Assembly (NCBI RefSeq): GCF_020179605.1
Contig: NZ_JAINZO010000002.1
Span: forward strand, 682,001 to 746,000
DNA: 64,000 bases
Direction: 5' to 3'
Source: Geomonas agri
GTDB taxonomy: Bacteria; Desulfobacterota; Desulfuromonadia; Geobacterales; Geobacteraceae
Part shown: one piece after another, positions 9,208-18,119 of the stretch
How positions within the stretch are numbered: position 1 is the stretch's first letter
How the letters are laid out: each line of letters begins with the position of its first letter
The notes under the pieces: generated by a model
The model's database searches: none
What the model was told of the DNA's origin: nothing
What the model saw: the letters and a program-made list of their open reading frames with translations, nothing else
Position numbers and translations under genes: made by a program

Positions 9208-10218
9208 TTAGTCGTGCTTTGTGTTGATAGTCTCGAGGATCTCGGCGATGTCGATGCCGACCGGGCAGGCGCGGATGCAGCGACCGCATCCGGTGCAGAG
9301 GGTCTTGCCGAACTTGTCGTCGTAGTACTTGAACTTGTGCATGATCCGGTTTCTGTAGCGCTTGTTCTGCACGTCGCGTGGGTTATGACCGGAAGCGTGG
9401 TTGGTGAACTTGGCGAAGCCGCAGGCGTCCCAGTGCTTGCGCCTGACGCCGTCGTCCGTGCTCCCCTCGTCGTTGATGTCGAAACAGTGGCAGGCCGGGC
9501 AGATGAAGGCACAGGCGCCGCAGCCGACGCAGATATCGGCGATCTTCTCCCAAAGCGGGTCCTCGAAGTGGTCTTCCAGCCACTTCTTGATCTTGACCAG
9601 GTCGAGCTTCTCGACCGCCTGGTCGACGAAGGCTACCGGCTCGGCGCCCGCCCCCTCCGCGAAGAGGTTTTTGTGCGCAGCCACCAGCGCCTGCCCCTTT
9701 TCCGTCACCGCTTTGCAGGCGTAGGAGCCGTCCTTGAGCGGGGTCAGGAACAGGTCGCTTCCCGCCTCAGCGTCCGGGGCGAGGCCTACGGCGCGGCAGA
9801 AGCAGGCGTCATCGCCCTTGGTGCAGGCGATTCCGACGATGGTGCTCTTGCGGCGGCGTTCCAGGTAGAACTCGTCCTTGTAGTCCCAGGACATCACCGC
9901 ATCGAGGATGGCGGGAGAGCCCGCATCACAGGGGGGCGCGCCGATCAGCACCGTCTCCGGAAACTTGGAGCGGTCCACGTCGTTCACTTTCATGGCGCCG
10001 TTTTCCCGCTTGTAGGAAAGGATGTCCTCGCAGATCGGGAAGAACAGCTCCTTGGAGGAGCGGCGCGGCAGCGCGTCGAGGGTGAGGTCCGAGCCCGCCG
10101 TCAGCGGTTCGTAGAGCACCACCGATCCTGACAGCTTCGGGCCCACTACGAGTTTGGCTTCCTTGACCAGGAGGTCGATCAGATTGCGAAGGTTCTGTTC
10201 CGTAATGATCTGCGGCAT
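9208..10218 (-). CDS. flxB: FlxB-like iron-sulfur protein (AsrA-like, two 4Fe-4S motifs)
   Basis: A 336-residue protein. The C-terminal third carries CVGCGACAFICPACHCFD and CTGCGRCIRACPVGIDI, two ferredoxin-type 4Fe-4S motifs. The N-terminal part resembles the anaerobic sulfite reductase subunit A family and contains further cysteines (GAPPCDAGSPA, CTKGDDACFCRA). No sulfite reductase catalytic subunit is nearby; with flxA, flxC and flxD around it this is better read as an electron conduit between the NADH-oxidising subunit and HdrA. It lies between flxC and flxA on the same strand. Confidence 0.8.
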   Translation of the reverse strand: MPQIITEQNLRNLIDLLVKEAKLVVGPKLSGSVVLYEPLTAGSDLTLDALPRRSSKELFFPICEDILSYKRENGAMKVNDVDRSKFPETVLIGAPPCDAGSPAILDAVMSWDYKDEFYLERRRKSTIVGIACTKGDDACFCRAVGLAPDAEAGSDLFLTPLKDGSYACKAVTEKGQALVAAHKNLFAEGAGAEPVAFVDQAVEKLDLVKIKKWLEDHFEDPLWEKIADICVGCGACAFICPACHCFDINDEGSTDDGVRRKHWDACGFAKFTNHASGHNPRDVQNKRYRNRIMHKFKYYDDKFGKTLCTGCGRCIRACPVGIDIAEILETINTKHD

Positions 10219-10245
10219 AAGAGTCTCTTTCGTCTTGGCCTTTTT

Positions 10246-10410
10246 CCCCTCGCCCTTCGGGAGAGGGGCAGGGGTGAGGGCGCTGCTGGCTTGTGTGATG
10301 GTGTTACGGCTTCCACTCCTCCCCCCGGAGGGGGGAGGCTGGGTGGGGGGGAGCCAGCGATGAAAAGCCCCCTCCCTGTCCCTCCCCCTCCAGGGGAGGG
10401 GACCTCGGGC
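10246..10410. repeat. Cluster of GC-rich REP-like units between flxC and flxB
   Basis: CCCCTCGCCCTTCGGGAGAG is followed by GGGGTGAGGG (to 10280), and then by CTCCCCCCGGAGGGGGGAGG and CCCCTCCAGGGGAGGGGAC. The units are inverted repeats able to form strong hairpins inside the operon transcript, so they may attenuate or stabilise the mRNA. Confidence 0.7.
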
Positions 10411-11355
10411 CTACTTGATGAACGACTGGTCGTCGTTTTCCTTGTACTCGTTGAGCGGTCCCTTTTCCACCGGGGTCAGACCAGCCTCGAAGTCGTAGAG
10501 TTCTTTCAGCTCCTGGGCCATGCGGCGGTTCAAGAGGTTCAGCGGGATGTCCATCGGGCAGACCCGCTCGCACTCAGCACAGCCCCCGCAACGCCCGGCG
10601 AGGTGCATGGCGCGCACCAGGTGCCAAGCCATGTTGCCGGCAGGACGCGGCGAGCTCTCCACCGCCTGCGGGCGGTTCTTGTCGCACAGGCACTGTTCGC
10701 AGTAGCAGAAAGGGCAAACCTGGCGGCAGGCCATGCAGCGGATACAGCGCGAGAAATGTTCCTTCCAGAAAGCCCAGCGCTCCGCTTGCGGCATTGCCTC
10801 GATGCGGGCCATCTCCTCCGCCTCTTCCGGCGTCAGGTCGGCGAGCTCGGCGTGGGTGCCGGCGGCGACGTCCGCTCCCTCCGGCATGTGCACCGTGCAC
10901 TCGCGGCACTTGCGGGCGATGTTCGCCTCGGTCACCGTTCCGGTCCGCTCGACGCCGAAGCCGTACACGCCAGGACAGACCACGCCGATGATGAAGAGGT
11001 CTTCGCGCTGGAGCTGCGACTCCGTCATCAACCCGGCCAGAGCGCGCATGTCGCACCCCTTGGCGACGATGCCGACCTTGCCCTGCTTCAGCACCCCTTT
11101 CTTGGCCTTGGTGAGGTAGACCGAAAGGTTGTTGACGCATGCGGGCGAGAAGATGAGCTTTTCGGCCTCTTCCACCGTGGTGACCAGGGCGGGGCTGGCG
11201 GTTCCTTTGCGGCGGCCGGGGAGGTAGCCGACCACGCCGACCACCGTCTCGTCCTTCAGGATCTGCACCGCTTCCTTGCGGATAGCCTCGGTGATCGCCT
11301 GGTAGTAGGCCGGTTCTATGCTGGTCACCTGGTTCTTGTTTGCTTTAGCGTTCAT
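10411..11355 (-). CDS. flxC: FlxC-like 4Fe-4S dicluster protein
   Basis: A 314-residue protein with a C-terminal iron-sulfur domain: CIRCMACRQVCPFCYCEQCLC and CGGCAECERVCPMDIPL. The N-terminal two-thirds is a FrhB/FdhB-like region (GVVGYLPGRRKG, KGCDMRALAGL). It lies between flxD and flxB in the leftward operon. By comparison with flxABCD-hdrABC clusters it would help carry electrons between the FlxA flavin and HdrA. The gap to flxD (172 bases) is filled with hairpin repeats, unlike the tight hdrC-hdrB-hdrA junctions. Confidence 0.78.
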   Translation of the reverse strand: MNAKANKNQVTSIEPAYYQAITEAIRKEAVQILKDETVVGVVGYLPGRRKGTASPALVTTVEEAEKLIFSPACVNNLSVYLTKAKKGVLKQGKVGIVAKGCDMRALAGLMTESQLQREDLFIIGVVCPGVYGFGVERTGTVTEANIARKCRECTVHMPEGADVAAGTHAELADLTPEEAEEMARIEAMPQAERWAFWKEHFSRCIRCMACRQVCPFCYCEQCLCDKNRPQAVESSPRPAGNMAWHLVRAMHLAGRCGGCAECERVCPMDIPLNLLNRRMAQELKELYDFEAGLTPVEKGPLNEYKENDDQSFIK

Positions 11356-11419
11356 GTCGTTGTCCGTAGGCGCCGCGATTGGCGTGGGCGCGAAGATTTT
11401 TGGTGCGAGAGGTAGAAGC

Positions 11420-11518
11420 GTTCCCCCTCCCTGACCCTCCCCCTCCGGGGGCGGGGACTATTCGAGCTTCGTCCATTACTCCTCCCCCCGGAGGGGGGAG
11501 GTCGGGGGGGGGCTGCCC
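11420..11518. repeat. GC-rich REP-like units between flxD and flxC
   Basis: Two units, CCCTCCCCCTCCGGGGGCGGGG and CTCCCCCCGGAGGGGGGAGG, fill the gap inside the operon. Same family as 10315-10400 and 22108-22145. Confidence 0.65.
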
Positions 11519-11527
11519 CAAGGAAAG

Positions 11528-12061
11528 CTAGCCTATACTGTCGTACGCCTCTTTCAGCTCCGGCGAATTGAGAACCGTGGACTTGTCCACCGAAGTCCCG
11601 GCGAAGGTGGACCACTGCTCCTCGTGCTCGAGTTCCTTGAATTCGGGCATCGGGCCCATGGTGCGTACCCGTTCGGTCAGCTCGGTCACCACGTCGACCC
11701 ACTTGCCACCCTCGGCCGCGGAGACCCAGGAGAACTGGAGCCGGTTCAGGTCGACCCCGACGAAGTTGAGCAGCGCGCGGAAGGCGGCGAAGCGGCGCCG
11801 GGCGTGGAAGTTGCCGGCCATGTAGTGGCAGTCGCCGGGATGGCACCCCGACACCAGCACCCCGTCCGCCCCTTTCTGAAAGGCGCGCAGGATGAAGACC
11901 GGGTCGATCCTTCCCGTGCAGGGGAACTTGAGCACCCGAACGTTGGACGGGTACTGCATCCTGCTGGTCCCCGCGAGGTCCGCCCCCGCGTAGGTGCACC
12001 AGGTACAGACGAAGGCGACAATCTTTGGTTCAAAGTCATGCTTGATGTGTTCAGCGTGCAT
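11528..12061 (-). CDS. flxD: MvhD/FlxD-like hydrogenase iron-sulfur (delta) subunit
   Basis: A 177-residue protein of the FrhD/MvhD family, recognisable from VAFVCTWCTYAGADLAGTSR, VLKFPCTGRIDP and GCHPGDCHYMAGN. In methanogens MvhD hands electrons from a partner dehydrogenase to HdrA through a 2Fe-2S cluster. Here it sits just downstream of hdrA (31-base gap), with no hydrogenase large subunit in view, so the electron donor is more likely the FlxABC module. All family cysteines appear intact. Confidence 0.88.
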   Translation of the reverse strand: MHAEHIKHDFEPKIVAFVCTWCTYAGADLAGTSRMQYPSNVRVLKFPCTGRIDPVFILRAFQKGADGVLVSGCHPGDCHYMAGNFHARRRFAAFRALLNFVGVDLNRLQFSWVSAAEGGKWVDVVTELTERVRTMGPMPEFKELEHEEQWSTFAGTSVDKSTVLNSPELKEAYDSIG

Positions 12062-12092
12062 GAAAAGTCCTTTTAGAAACTGGGTCAGAAGT

Positions 12093-14090
12093 TTAAAGCG
12101 CCTCTATCATCGCCATGATCTGTTCGTCGGTGTAGCCGTCGAGTTCGATGGACTTGGACGGGCAGGTAGCCTGGCAGGTGCCGCAACCGCCGCAGACACC
12201 GGGGTTCACGTAGGCAACCTTCTTCACCAGGTTCCCCTGGCGATCCCGGATCTCCTTCTCCTCGATAGCCCCGTAGGCGCAGACCTTCTTGCAGGCGAAA
12301 CAGCCGACGCAGTATTTCTCGTTCACCTTGGCGACCACCGGGTCGCGCTCCAGCTTGTCTTTGGCGAACAGGGTCATCACCTTGGCGGCCGCGGCGGAAG
12401 CCTGGCTCACCGTGTCCGGAATGTCCTTCGGACCCTGGCAGGCGCCGGCGAGATAGATCCCGGCAGTGGCGCACTCGACCGGCTTCAGCTTTGCGTGCGC
12501 CTCGGAGTAGAAGTTGTACTTGTCGTAGGAGATGCCGAGTTTCTGGGCCAGAAGGTCCGCGCCGTCCTGGGGCTGCACGGCGGTCGCGAGCACCACGAGA
12601 TCGGCCTCGATCTCGACCTGCGTGCCGACCTGGATGTCGCTCCCCATCACCACGATCTTGTCGCCGCGCTGGTACATGCGGGAGACCATCCCCCTGATGT
12701 AGACCGCTTCCTCTTCCTCGACCGCGCGGCGCCAGAACTCGTCGTACCCCTTGCCCGGGGTCCTCGCGTCCATGAAGAAGACGTAGGCCTGCCCGTCGTG
12801 CACCTTGTGGTGGTAGAGCATGGTGTGCTTCGCGGTGTACATGCAGCAGACCTTGGAGCAGTAAGAGATCCCCTTCTCCCTGGCGCGCGAGCCGACGCAC
12901 TGGATAAAGACCACCTGCTTGGGCTCCTTGCCGTCCGAGGGCCTGAGGATCTTGCCCCCGGTCGGGCCGGAGGCGGAGGCAAGACGCTCGAAGGTCATGC
13001 CGTCGATGATGTCGGGGATGGTGCCGTAGCCGAACTCGCCGTAGCCCTGGATGGGGCTCCCTTCGGGCTTCCTGTCAATGGTGTAGAGCTTGAAACCGGT
13101 GGCGACGACGATGGCGCCGACGTCCTCAACGGTCAAGGTATCTTTCTGCTCGTAGTCCACCGCGCCCGGCCCGCAGACCTTGGCGCAGACGCCGCACTTG
13201 CCGCTTTGGAACATGGTGCAGTTCTCACGGTCGATCACCGGGGTGTTGGGGACCGCCTGCGGGAAGGGGACGTAGATGGCGGGGCGCATGCCGTGCCCCT
13301 GGTCGAACTCGTTGGGGATCTTCTTTTTCGGACACTTGGTCATGCAGACGCCGCAGCCGGTGCACTTGGACTCGTCCACCGAGCGCGCCTTGTGCTTCAC
13401 GGTCACCTGGAAGTTGCCGATGTAGCCATCGACCTTCTCAATCTCGGAATAGGTGTACAGGGTGATGTTCGGGTGGTTCGCCACGTCGACCATCTTCGGA
13501 GTCATGATGCACTGCGAGCAGTCGAGCGTCGGGAAGGTCTCGGAGAGCTGGGCCATGTGGCCGCCGATGGACGGATCGCGCTCCACCAGCACCACCTGGT
13601 GGCCGGCGTCCGCGACGTCAAGCGCCGCCTGGATCCCGGCGATGCCGCCGCCGATGACCAGCGCGCGCTTGGTGACCGGAACGGTGATGGGGGCGAGGGA
13701 TTTGCCTTTCCGGACCCGCTCCACCATGAGCTTCACGATATCCTTCGCCTTCGCAGTCGCCATATCCCGGTCCTCGTGGACCCAGGAACAGTGCTCGCGG
13801 ATGTTGGCCATCTCGCACAGGTACGGGTTGAGCCCGGCCGCCTCGGCCGCCTTGCGGAAGGTCTTCTCGTGCATGCGCGGGCTACAGGCCGCCACCAGCA
13901 CACCGTCCAGCTTGTGCTCTGCCACTGCCTTCTTCAGCAGGGTCTGGCCCGGATCCGAGCACATGTACTTGTAATCGCAGGAATAGGCTACACCGGGGAT
14001 CTCCCCCGCAGCCTTCGCGACCTGCTCCACATCCACCGTGCGGGAGATGTTCTCGCCGCAGTGGCACACAAAAACGCCGATTCTGGACAT
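12093..14090 (-). CDS. hdrA: HdrA-like flavin-bifurcating heterodisulfide reductase subunit A
   Basis: A 665-residue iron-sulfur flavoprotein. It begins RIGVFVCHCGENISRTVDV, the CxCG N-terminal motif of HdrA, followed by a thioredoxin-reductase-type FAD fold (ALVIGGGIAGIQAALDVADAG). Ferredoxin clusters are seen at CTGCGVCMTKCPKK with nearby CGVCAKVCGPG in the middle, and CVGCFACKKVCAYG plus CGGCGTCQATCPS at the C terminus. HdrA is the bifurcating centre of methanogen and bacterial Hdr complexes. This organism is not a methanogen, so the partner disulfide is unlikely to be CoM-S-S-CoB. It is followed by flxD and preceded by hdrB (32-base gap). Confidence 0.93.
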   Translation of the reverse strand: MSRIGVFVCHCGENISRTVDVEQVAKAAGEIPGVAYSCDYKYMCSDPGQTLLKKAVAEHKLDGVLVAACSPRMHEKTFRKAAEAAGLNPYLCEMANIREHCSWVHEDRDMATAKAKDIVKLMVERVRKGKSLAPITVPVTKRALVIGGGIAGIQAALDVADAGHQVVLVERDPSIGGHMAQLSETFPTLDCSQCIMTPKMVDVANHPNITLYTYSEIEKVDGYIGNFQVTVKHKARSVDESKCTGCGVCMTKCPKKKIPNEFDQGHGMRPAIYVPFPQAVPNTPVIDRENCTMFQSGKCGVCAKVCGPGAVDYEQKDTLTVEDVGAIVVATGFKLYTIDRKPEGSPIQGYGEFGYGTIPDIIDGMTFERLASASGPTGGKILRPSDGKEPKQVVFIQCVGSRAREKGISYCSKVCCMYTAKHTMLYHHKVHDGQAYVFFMDARTPGKGYDEFWRRAVEEEEAVYIRGMVSRMYQRGDKIVVMGSDIQVGTQVEIEADLVVLATAVQPQDGADLLAQKLGISYDKYNFYSEAHAKLKPVECATAGIYLAGACQGPKDIPDTVSQASAAAAKVMTLFAKDKLERDPVVAKVNEKYCVGCFACKKVCAYGAIEEKEIRDRQGNLVKKVAYVNPGVCGGCGTCQATCPSKSIELDGYTDEQIMAMIEAL

Positions 14091-14122
14091 AAGCTCCTCA
14101 ATCGTTCGCTGCCGCCGTCAGG

Positions 14123-15076
14123 CTAGAGCAGCTGTTTATCTCTCAACAGCGGTTTCGGGTCGGTGATGACGCTCTCGAAACCGAGGCTCTCCGAGGCCAC
14201 GCCCATGGCGAGCGCCGCGAGCTGGGTGACGTAGAAGATGGGGAGGTCACGCTGGTCGGGGGCACTGCCACCGTGCAGCTCGGAGCCGAAGATGTTGCCG
14301 AACAGGGTGGAGTCGGGAGCGCCGTAGGCTTCCTTGATCTCCTTCTGGCGGATGTCCAGGTTGCCGTGGCACAAGGGGCAAGCCACCATGATGCAGTCCG
14401 CGCCGGCGATGCGCGCGGATTCGAGGATGGCGTTGGAGAGCTTGAGTACCACGCCGGGGCGGGACAGGGTAAAGTTCGCGCCGCAGCATTCCATGCGGTG
14501 GCTCCACTTGACCGGCTCTGCCCCCAGCGCGCGCAGGAGGTCCTCCATGATGCTCGGATCTTCGCAATCGTCCAGTTCCGGCACCTCAGGCGGACGGGTC
14601 AAGAGGCAGCCGTAGTAAGGGGCGACCTTGAGCCCCAAAAGCGGCTTCTTGACGCTTTCTTCGAGCTTGGCCAGGCCGTACTCGCGGGCGAGTATCTCCA
14701 TGATGTGCTTGACCGGCTTGTTGAGGGCGGCCGGGCCGTCGATGGCGACTTCGACCTGCTTTCTCTTGCTGTCGTCCTCTTTCAAGTGGTGCTGGGTGGT
14801 CTTCAGACGCGAGAAGCAGGCGGCGCAGGCGACGGCCAGGTCCCCCTCGACCTCTTCGGCCAGTGAGAGGTTCTTGGCGCAGAGCGACAACGACAGGAGC
14901 TCGTCCACGTTGTGGGCGGGGGTGGCGCCGCAGCAGAACCAGTCCGGCACTTCTTTTAGCCCCACGTTGAGCGCCTTGAACAGCGCCCGGGTGGAGATAT
15001 CGTATTCGCGCCCGGAAGCGTGCAGCGAGCACCCCGGGTAATAGGAATAACTAAGACGTTTCTTGCCAGGTGTCAC
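14123..15076 (-). CDS. hdrB: HdrB-like heterodisulfide reductase subunit B
   Basis: A 317-residue protein with the two cysteine-rich CCG-type motifs of HdrB: VPDWFCCGATPAHN near residue 47 and HRMECCGANFTLSRPG near residue 205, plus YYPGCSLH at the N terminus and a CPLCHGNLD stretch. In methanogen HdrB these bind the noncubane 4Fe-4S clusters that cleave the disulfide, so this is the presumed catalytic subunit. Its start overlaps the stop of hdrC (ATGA), indicating coupled translation. The physiological disulfide or thiol substrate in Geobacter-type bacteria is not evident. Confidence 0.92.
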   Translation of the reverse strand: MTPGKKRLSYSYYPGCSLHASGREYDISTRALFKALNVGLKEVPDWFCCGATPAHNVDELLSLSLCAKNLSLAEEVEGDLAVACAACFSRLKTTQHHLKEDDSKRKQVEVAIDGPAALNKPVKHIMEILAREYGLAKLEESVKKPLLGLKVAPYYGCLLTRPPEVPELDDCEDPSIMEDLLRALGAEPVKWSHRMECCGANFTLSRPGVVLKLSNAILESARIAGADCIMVACPLCHGNLDIRQKEIKEAYGAPDSTLFGNIFGSELHGGSAPDQRDLPIFYVTQLAALAMGVASESLGFESVITDPKPLLRDKQLL

Positions 15077-15657
15077 AGCGCCTCCCCTTTCTTGCGCATC
15101 TCCTCGATCCGCTTGAAGATCCCTTCGATCTCCGCGATGTTCTTGTTCTTGGAATGGAACATCTTCAGCTTTCCTTTGGAGATCAGCTTTGGTCCGAGCA
15201 TGAGGTCTTTGAGGAACTGTCCGCTCTTCATGTTGAAGGCGGCGCCCAGGCGCAGTTCATACTGGCGGCCGTAGGTGCGGATGTTCTCTATAAAGAGACG
15301 GTTGGCGAGCTGCACGTAGCTCTCTTTGGAGGGGCCGTCGGCGTCCCAGGAGAGTTTTCTGAGCGCATCCATGATGGCGGCGAGATCGACCTTGTTGGGG
15401 CAGCGGGTGGTGCAGGTCTCGCAAGAAGCGCAGTACCAGATTGAGCGGCCGGCGAGGATGCGCTGACCCTGCCCCAACTGCAGCAGGCGCACCACCCGGT
15501 TGGGCGGATGCTCCATGAAGGTGGACATGGGGCAGCCGGCCGAACATTTGCCGCACTGGAAGCAGCGCCGGACCGAACTGCCGGACAGTGCCTCCACCTT
15601 CTTCACGAACCCGATGTTCATGGTCTCGTTGGAGAGGTGCATCAACTTGTTTTTCAC
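15073..15657 (-). CDS. hdrC: HdrC-like heterodisulfide reductase subunit C
   Basis: About 194 residues with two 4Fe-4S motifs, CFQCGKCSAGCPM and CASCETCTTRCPN, as in HdrC, which feeds electrons to HdrB. I chose the GTG at 15657 because GAGG lies six bases upstream with good spacing and the reading starts near the usual HdrC length; the frame stays open to an ATG at 15744, but that start has no ribosome-binding site. First gene of the leftward hdrCBA-flxDCBA operon. The leader on the minus strand holds a perfect AAAGGGC/GCCCTTT hairpin (15736-15751). Confidence 0.9.
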   Translation of the reverse strand: MKNKLMHLSNETMNIGFVKKVEALSGSSVRRCFQCGKCSAGCPMSTFMEHPPNRVVRLLQLGQGQRILAGRSIWYCASCETCTTRCPNKVDLAAIMDALRKLSWDADGPSKESYVQLANRLFIENIRTYGRQYELRLGAAFNMKSGQFLKDLMLGPKLISKGKLKMFHSKNKNIAEIEGIFKRIEEMRKKGEAL

Positions 15658-16149
15658 TGCGGACCTCGTGACTGGTTCATGGTCGGGGACCATTTTGTTA
15701 ATAAACAGATCGAAATCATACGCCCAATGAAAGTGAAAGGGCAAGCCCTTTGTAACGGGAAACCGTCATGCCGAAGAACGTTGTTTTAAAAACGTGGAAA
15801 TTTCTGTCATACGAAAAATTGGAATGGACTATACGCCATTTTAAAACAAAAAAGCAAGCAATTGTTTTTCACCAAACTGTCTGAAAAAGAAGGGCTTTTA
15901 TGAAAAAGCATGGATAAATGGGCTTTTCTGCGGGTCCTGTAAGTGAGAAAATCGCTGCAAAAAGTGAAATTTTAGAACAAGAGAGCCTTTGTTATCATTC
16001 GCGCCAGAAGTACTTGAAGTAGCGCAAGAAATGGTTAGAAAATTCAGATACGGGGAAAATCTCGCTGCACAGGCGTTTGACGGGGTCAAAAGAGCGTGTT
16101 TACGTTTTTTTAAAACAAAGAGCGTAAATTATTGGAATCGGCAAATACT
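15658..16149. other. AT-rich divergent intergenic region between hdrC and the ABC exporter
   Basis: This stretch of nearly 500 bases is far richer in A and T than its surroundings. It contains runs such as TTTTAAAACAAAAAAG (15839) and TTTTTTTAAAACAAAGAG (16107) and repeated GAAAAAG and AGAGCGT words. No convincing ORF is seen. It must hold the promoter of the hdr-flx operon, but I could not place a -35/-10 pair on the minus strand with confidence. It resembles, loosely, the 21-bp repeat region at 40769-41240. Confidence 0.5.
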
Positions 16150-16178
16150 TTGACAGAAAAAACGAAATGTAATAATAC
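16150..16178 (+). promoter_or_regulatory. Sigma-70-type promoter of the ABC exporter operon
   Basis: TTGACA at 16150-16155, a 17-base spacer and TAATAC at 16173-16178. Transcription would begin near 16185, some 30 bases before the TTG start of the first exporter gene. Confidence 0.75.
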
Positions 16179-16215
16179 TGTCGAGGCGTTATCCATGAGG
16201 TGAGCCATCGGCGAA

Positions 16216-17946
16216 TTGAGAAGACTATACCGCTACATGCGTACCCGCCGGGGGGCTTACCTGCTGGGAGCCTTGCTGCTGGTGGGGACCAACCTGTGCG
16301 GCCTCGCTATCCCGTGGCTCTTGAAACTGGCTATCGAGGCGTTGCAGACTCCCGCCAAAGCTGGCTACACCCCCGCCCAGTACGGCGCCATGATTGCCGC
16401 GGCCGCGGTGGCGCAGGGTGTCATCCGCGTCTTTTCCCGCACCACTCTGCTCAATGCCGGCCGCCGTATCGAGTACGAGCTGCGCGAGGACCTCTACGCC
16501 AACCTGCTCACCCTCGACCGCACCTACTTCTCCAACTGGCGTACCGGAGACATCCTGTCCCGGCTCGCCAACGATCTCACCAACGTCAGGATGCTGCTCG
16601 GCTTCGGTGTCCTGAGCCTGCTCAACACCGTGGTGATCTACACCGCATCGCTGATCCTGCTGACCCGGATCTCCCCGTTTCTCACTCTGTGCGCCGTGCT
16701 CCCCTTCCCGATAATGATCCTGATCGTGAAACAGATGAGCGCCTCCATGTTCCGTATTTCCAAGAGGACCCAGGAGGCGCTGGCGCGGCTCACCACCCGT
16801 GTGGAGGAGAACGTCTCCGCCGCGGCCGTGGTGCGGGCCTACTGCCGCGAGGACGGTGAGATCGAAAGTTTCGGCGCTGTGTGCGACAGCTACAGCGAAG
16901 CCAGCATGGCCATGGCCAAGATCCGCGGGCTGATGCTGCCGGTGATGGCGGCGACCGGAGCCATCGGCACCCTGGTTATCCTCTTCGTTGGCGGCAACCA
17001 GGTCATTCGCGGCGAGCTCACGCTGGGCGGCTTCGTCGCCTTCAACGGTTACCTCGCCATGCTGGTGTGGCCGACCATCATGTTCGGCTGGATATTGAAC
17101 CTGGTGCAGCGGGGAGCGGCGTCGATGACCCGGCTGAGCGAGATCCTGAACGCGCACCCCCAGGTGGTCGAACCGGAGCAGCCCATTGACCCCGGGCAGA
17201 TCAGGGGAGAGATCGAGTACCGCAACTTCAGCTTCAGCTACGGCAGTGCCGAGATGCTGCGCGGCATCGACTTGAAGATCGCACAAGGGGCGCGCATCGG
17301 CATCGTCGGCGTAGTGGGGAGCGGCAAGTCCACCCTGGTGCGTATGATTCCGCGCCTCTTCCCGGTGGCGGAGGGGACGCTGTTCATCGACGGCATTGAC
17401 TTGAACCGGCTCCCGCTCAAGCGCATCCGCGAGGCGGTCGGCTTCGTCCCGCAGGAGACCTTTCTTTTCTCCCGTACCATCGCCGACAACATCGGCTACG
17501 GCAAACCGGGGGCGACCCGGGAAGAGATCGAGCGTGCCGCCAGGATCGCGGGGCTGTCGGGAGACCTGACGCGGTTCCCGCAGGGGTTGGACACGCTGGT
17601 GGGTGAGCGCGGGGTGACGCTGTCCGGTGGGCAGAAGCAGCGCGTCTCCATCGCCCGCGCTCTCATCAAGGAGCCGAGCGTCCTGATACTGGACGATCCC
17701 CTTTCTGCAGTCGACGCCGATACCGAGGAGGAGATTCTCTCCGCGCTCTCCGGTTACTACGGTAAGAGGACCGTGCTCATCGTGTCGCACCGGCTCTCGC
17801 CGCTGCGCAACTGCGATCAGATCATCGTGCTGGAGCAGGGCCGCATCGTCGAACAGGGGAGCCACGCGGAGCTCCTGGAACTCGGCGGCCGCTACGCGGC
17901 GATCCACAGGGAAGAACAGCTGAAGGCGGAGATAGAAAGGCTTTAA
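16216..17946 (+). CDS. ABC exporter, fused permease-ATPase, first subunit
   Basis: A 576-residue half-transporter: six membrane helices in the first 310 residues (ABC type 1 exporter domain), then an ATPase with Walker A GVVGSGKST, Q-loop VPQETFLF, signature LSGGQKQR and Walker B LILDDP. Start is TTG, supported by GAGGTGAG about ten bases upstream; no better ATG exists. Together with the next gene, of the same architecture but different sequence, it probably forms a heterodimeric exporter of the BmrCD/YheIH kind. A LILDDP Walker B (Asp in place of the catalytic Glu) would make this the degenerate site of such a pair. Substrate unknown. Confidence 0.9.
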   Translation: MRRLYRYMRTRRGAYLLGALLLVGTNLCGLAIPWLLKLAIEALQTPAKAGYTPAQYGAMIAAAAVAQGVIRVFSRTTLLNAGRRIEYELREDLYANLLTLDRTYFSNWRTGDILSRLANDLTNVRMLLGFGVLSLLNTVVIYTASLILLTRISPFLTLCAVLPFPIMILIVKQMSASMFRISKRTQEALARLTTRVEENVSAAAVVRAYCREDGEIESFGAVCDSYSEASMAMAKIRGLMLPVMAATGAIGTLVILFVGGNQVIRGELTLGGFVAFNGYLAMLVWPTIMFGWILNLVQRGAASMTRLSEILNAHPQVVEPEQPIDPGQIRGEIEYRNFSFSYGSAEMLRGIDLKIAQGARIGIVGVVGSGKSTLVRMIPRLFPVAEGTLFIDGIDLNRLPLKRIREAVGFVPQETFLFSRTIADNIGYGKPGATREEIERAARIAGLSGDLTRFPQGLDTLVGERGVTLSGGQKQRVSIARALIKEPSVLILDDPLSAVDADTEEEILSALSGYYGKRTVLIVSHRLSPLRNCDQIIVLEQGRIVEQGSHAELLELGGRYAAIHREEQLKAEIERL

Positions 17947-17949
17947 AAG

Positions 17950-18088
17950 CAGCCCTCACCCCCGCCCCTCTCCCGAAGGGCGAGGGGATGGACGCCAAGC
18001 GAGCAAACGCAATTTCTGGTTCATCATCCCGCCGGGACTTCGGTCCATTCTCCCTCACCCTCCGGGAGAGGGCCGGGGTGAGGGAGTT
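17950..18088. repeat. Composite REP-like repeat between the exporter genes
   Basis: CCCTCACCCCCGCCCCTCTC...GGGCGAGGGG at the left and CCCTCACCCTCCGGGAGAGG...GGGTGAGGG at the right form a two-arm element. Similar composites occur at 19938-20072 and 24601-24718. Confidence 0.75.
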
Positions 18089-18119
18089 GGAACTGATCAT
18101 CTAGCTGCAAAGGAACGAT

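Noticed and set aside
11994-14126. Long open frame on the plus strand opposite hdrA
   Set aside because: Antisense shadow of a GC-rich gene; composition (Ala/Gly/Asp/His-rich, no domain) is typical of a mirror frame and hdrA on the other strand is certain.
8260-15657. Selenocysteine codons in the hdr-flx genes because selB is nearby
   Set aside because: All expected Cys positions are Cys and the genes read through without internal TGA.
15658-15744. Longer hdrC starting at ATG 15744
   Set aside because: No ribosome-binding site, and the extra 29 residues (rich in Phe, His and Asp) do not look like HdrC; GTG 15657 has GAGG at proper distance.
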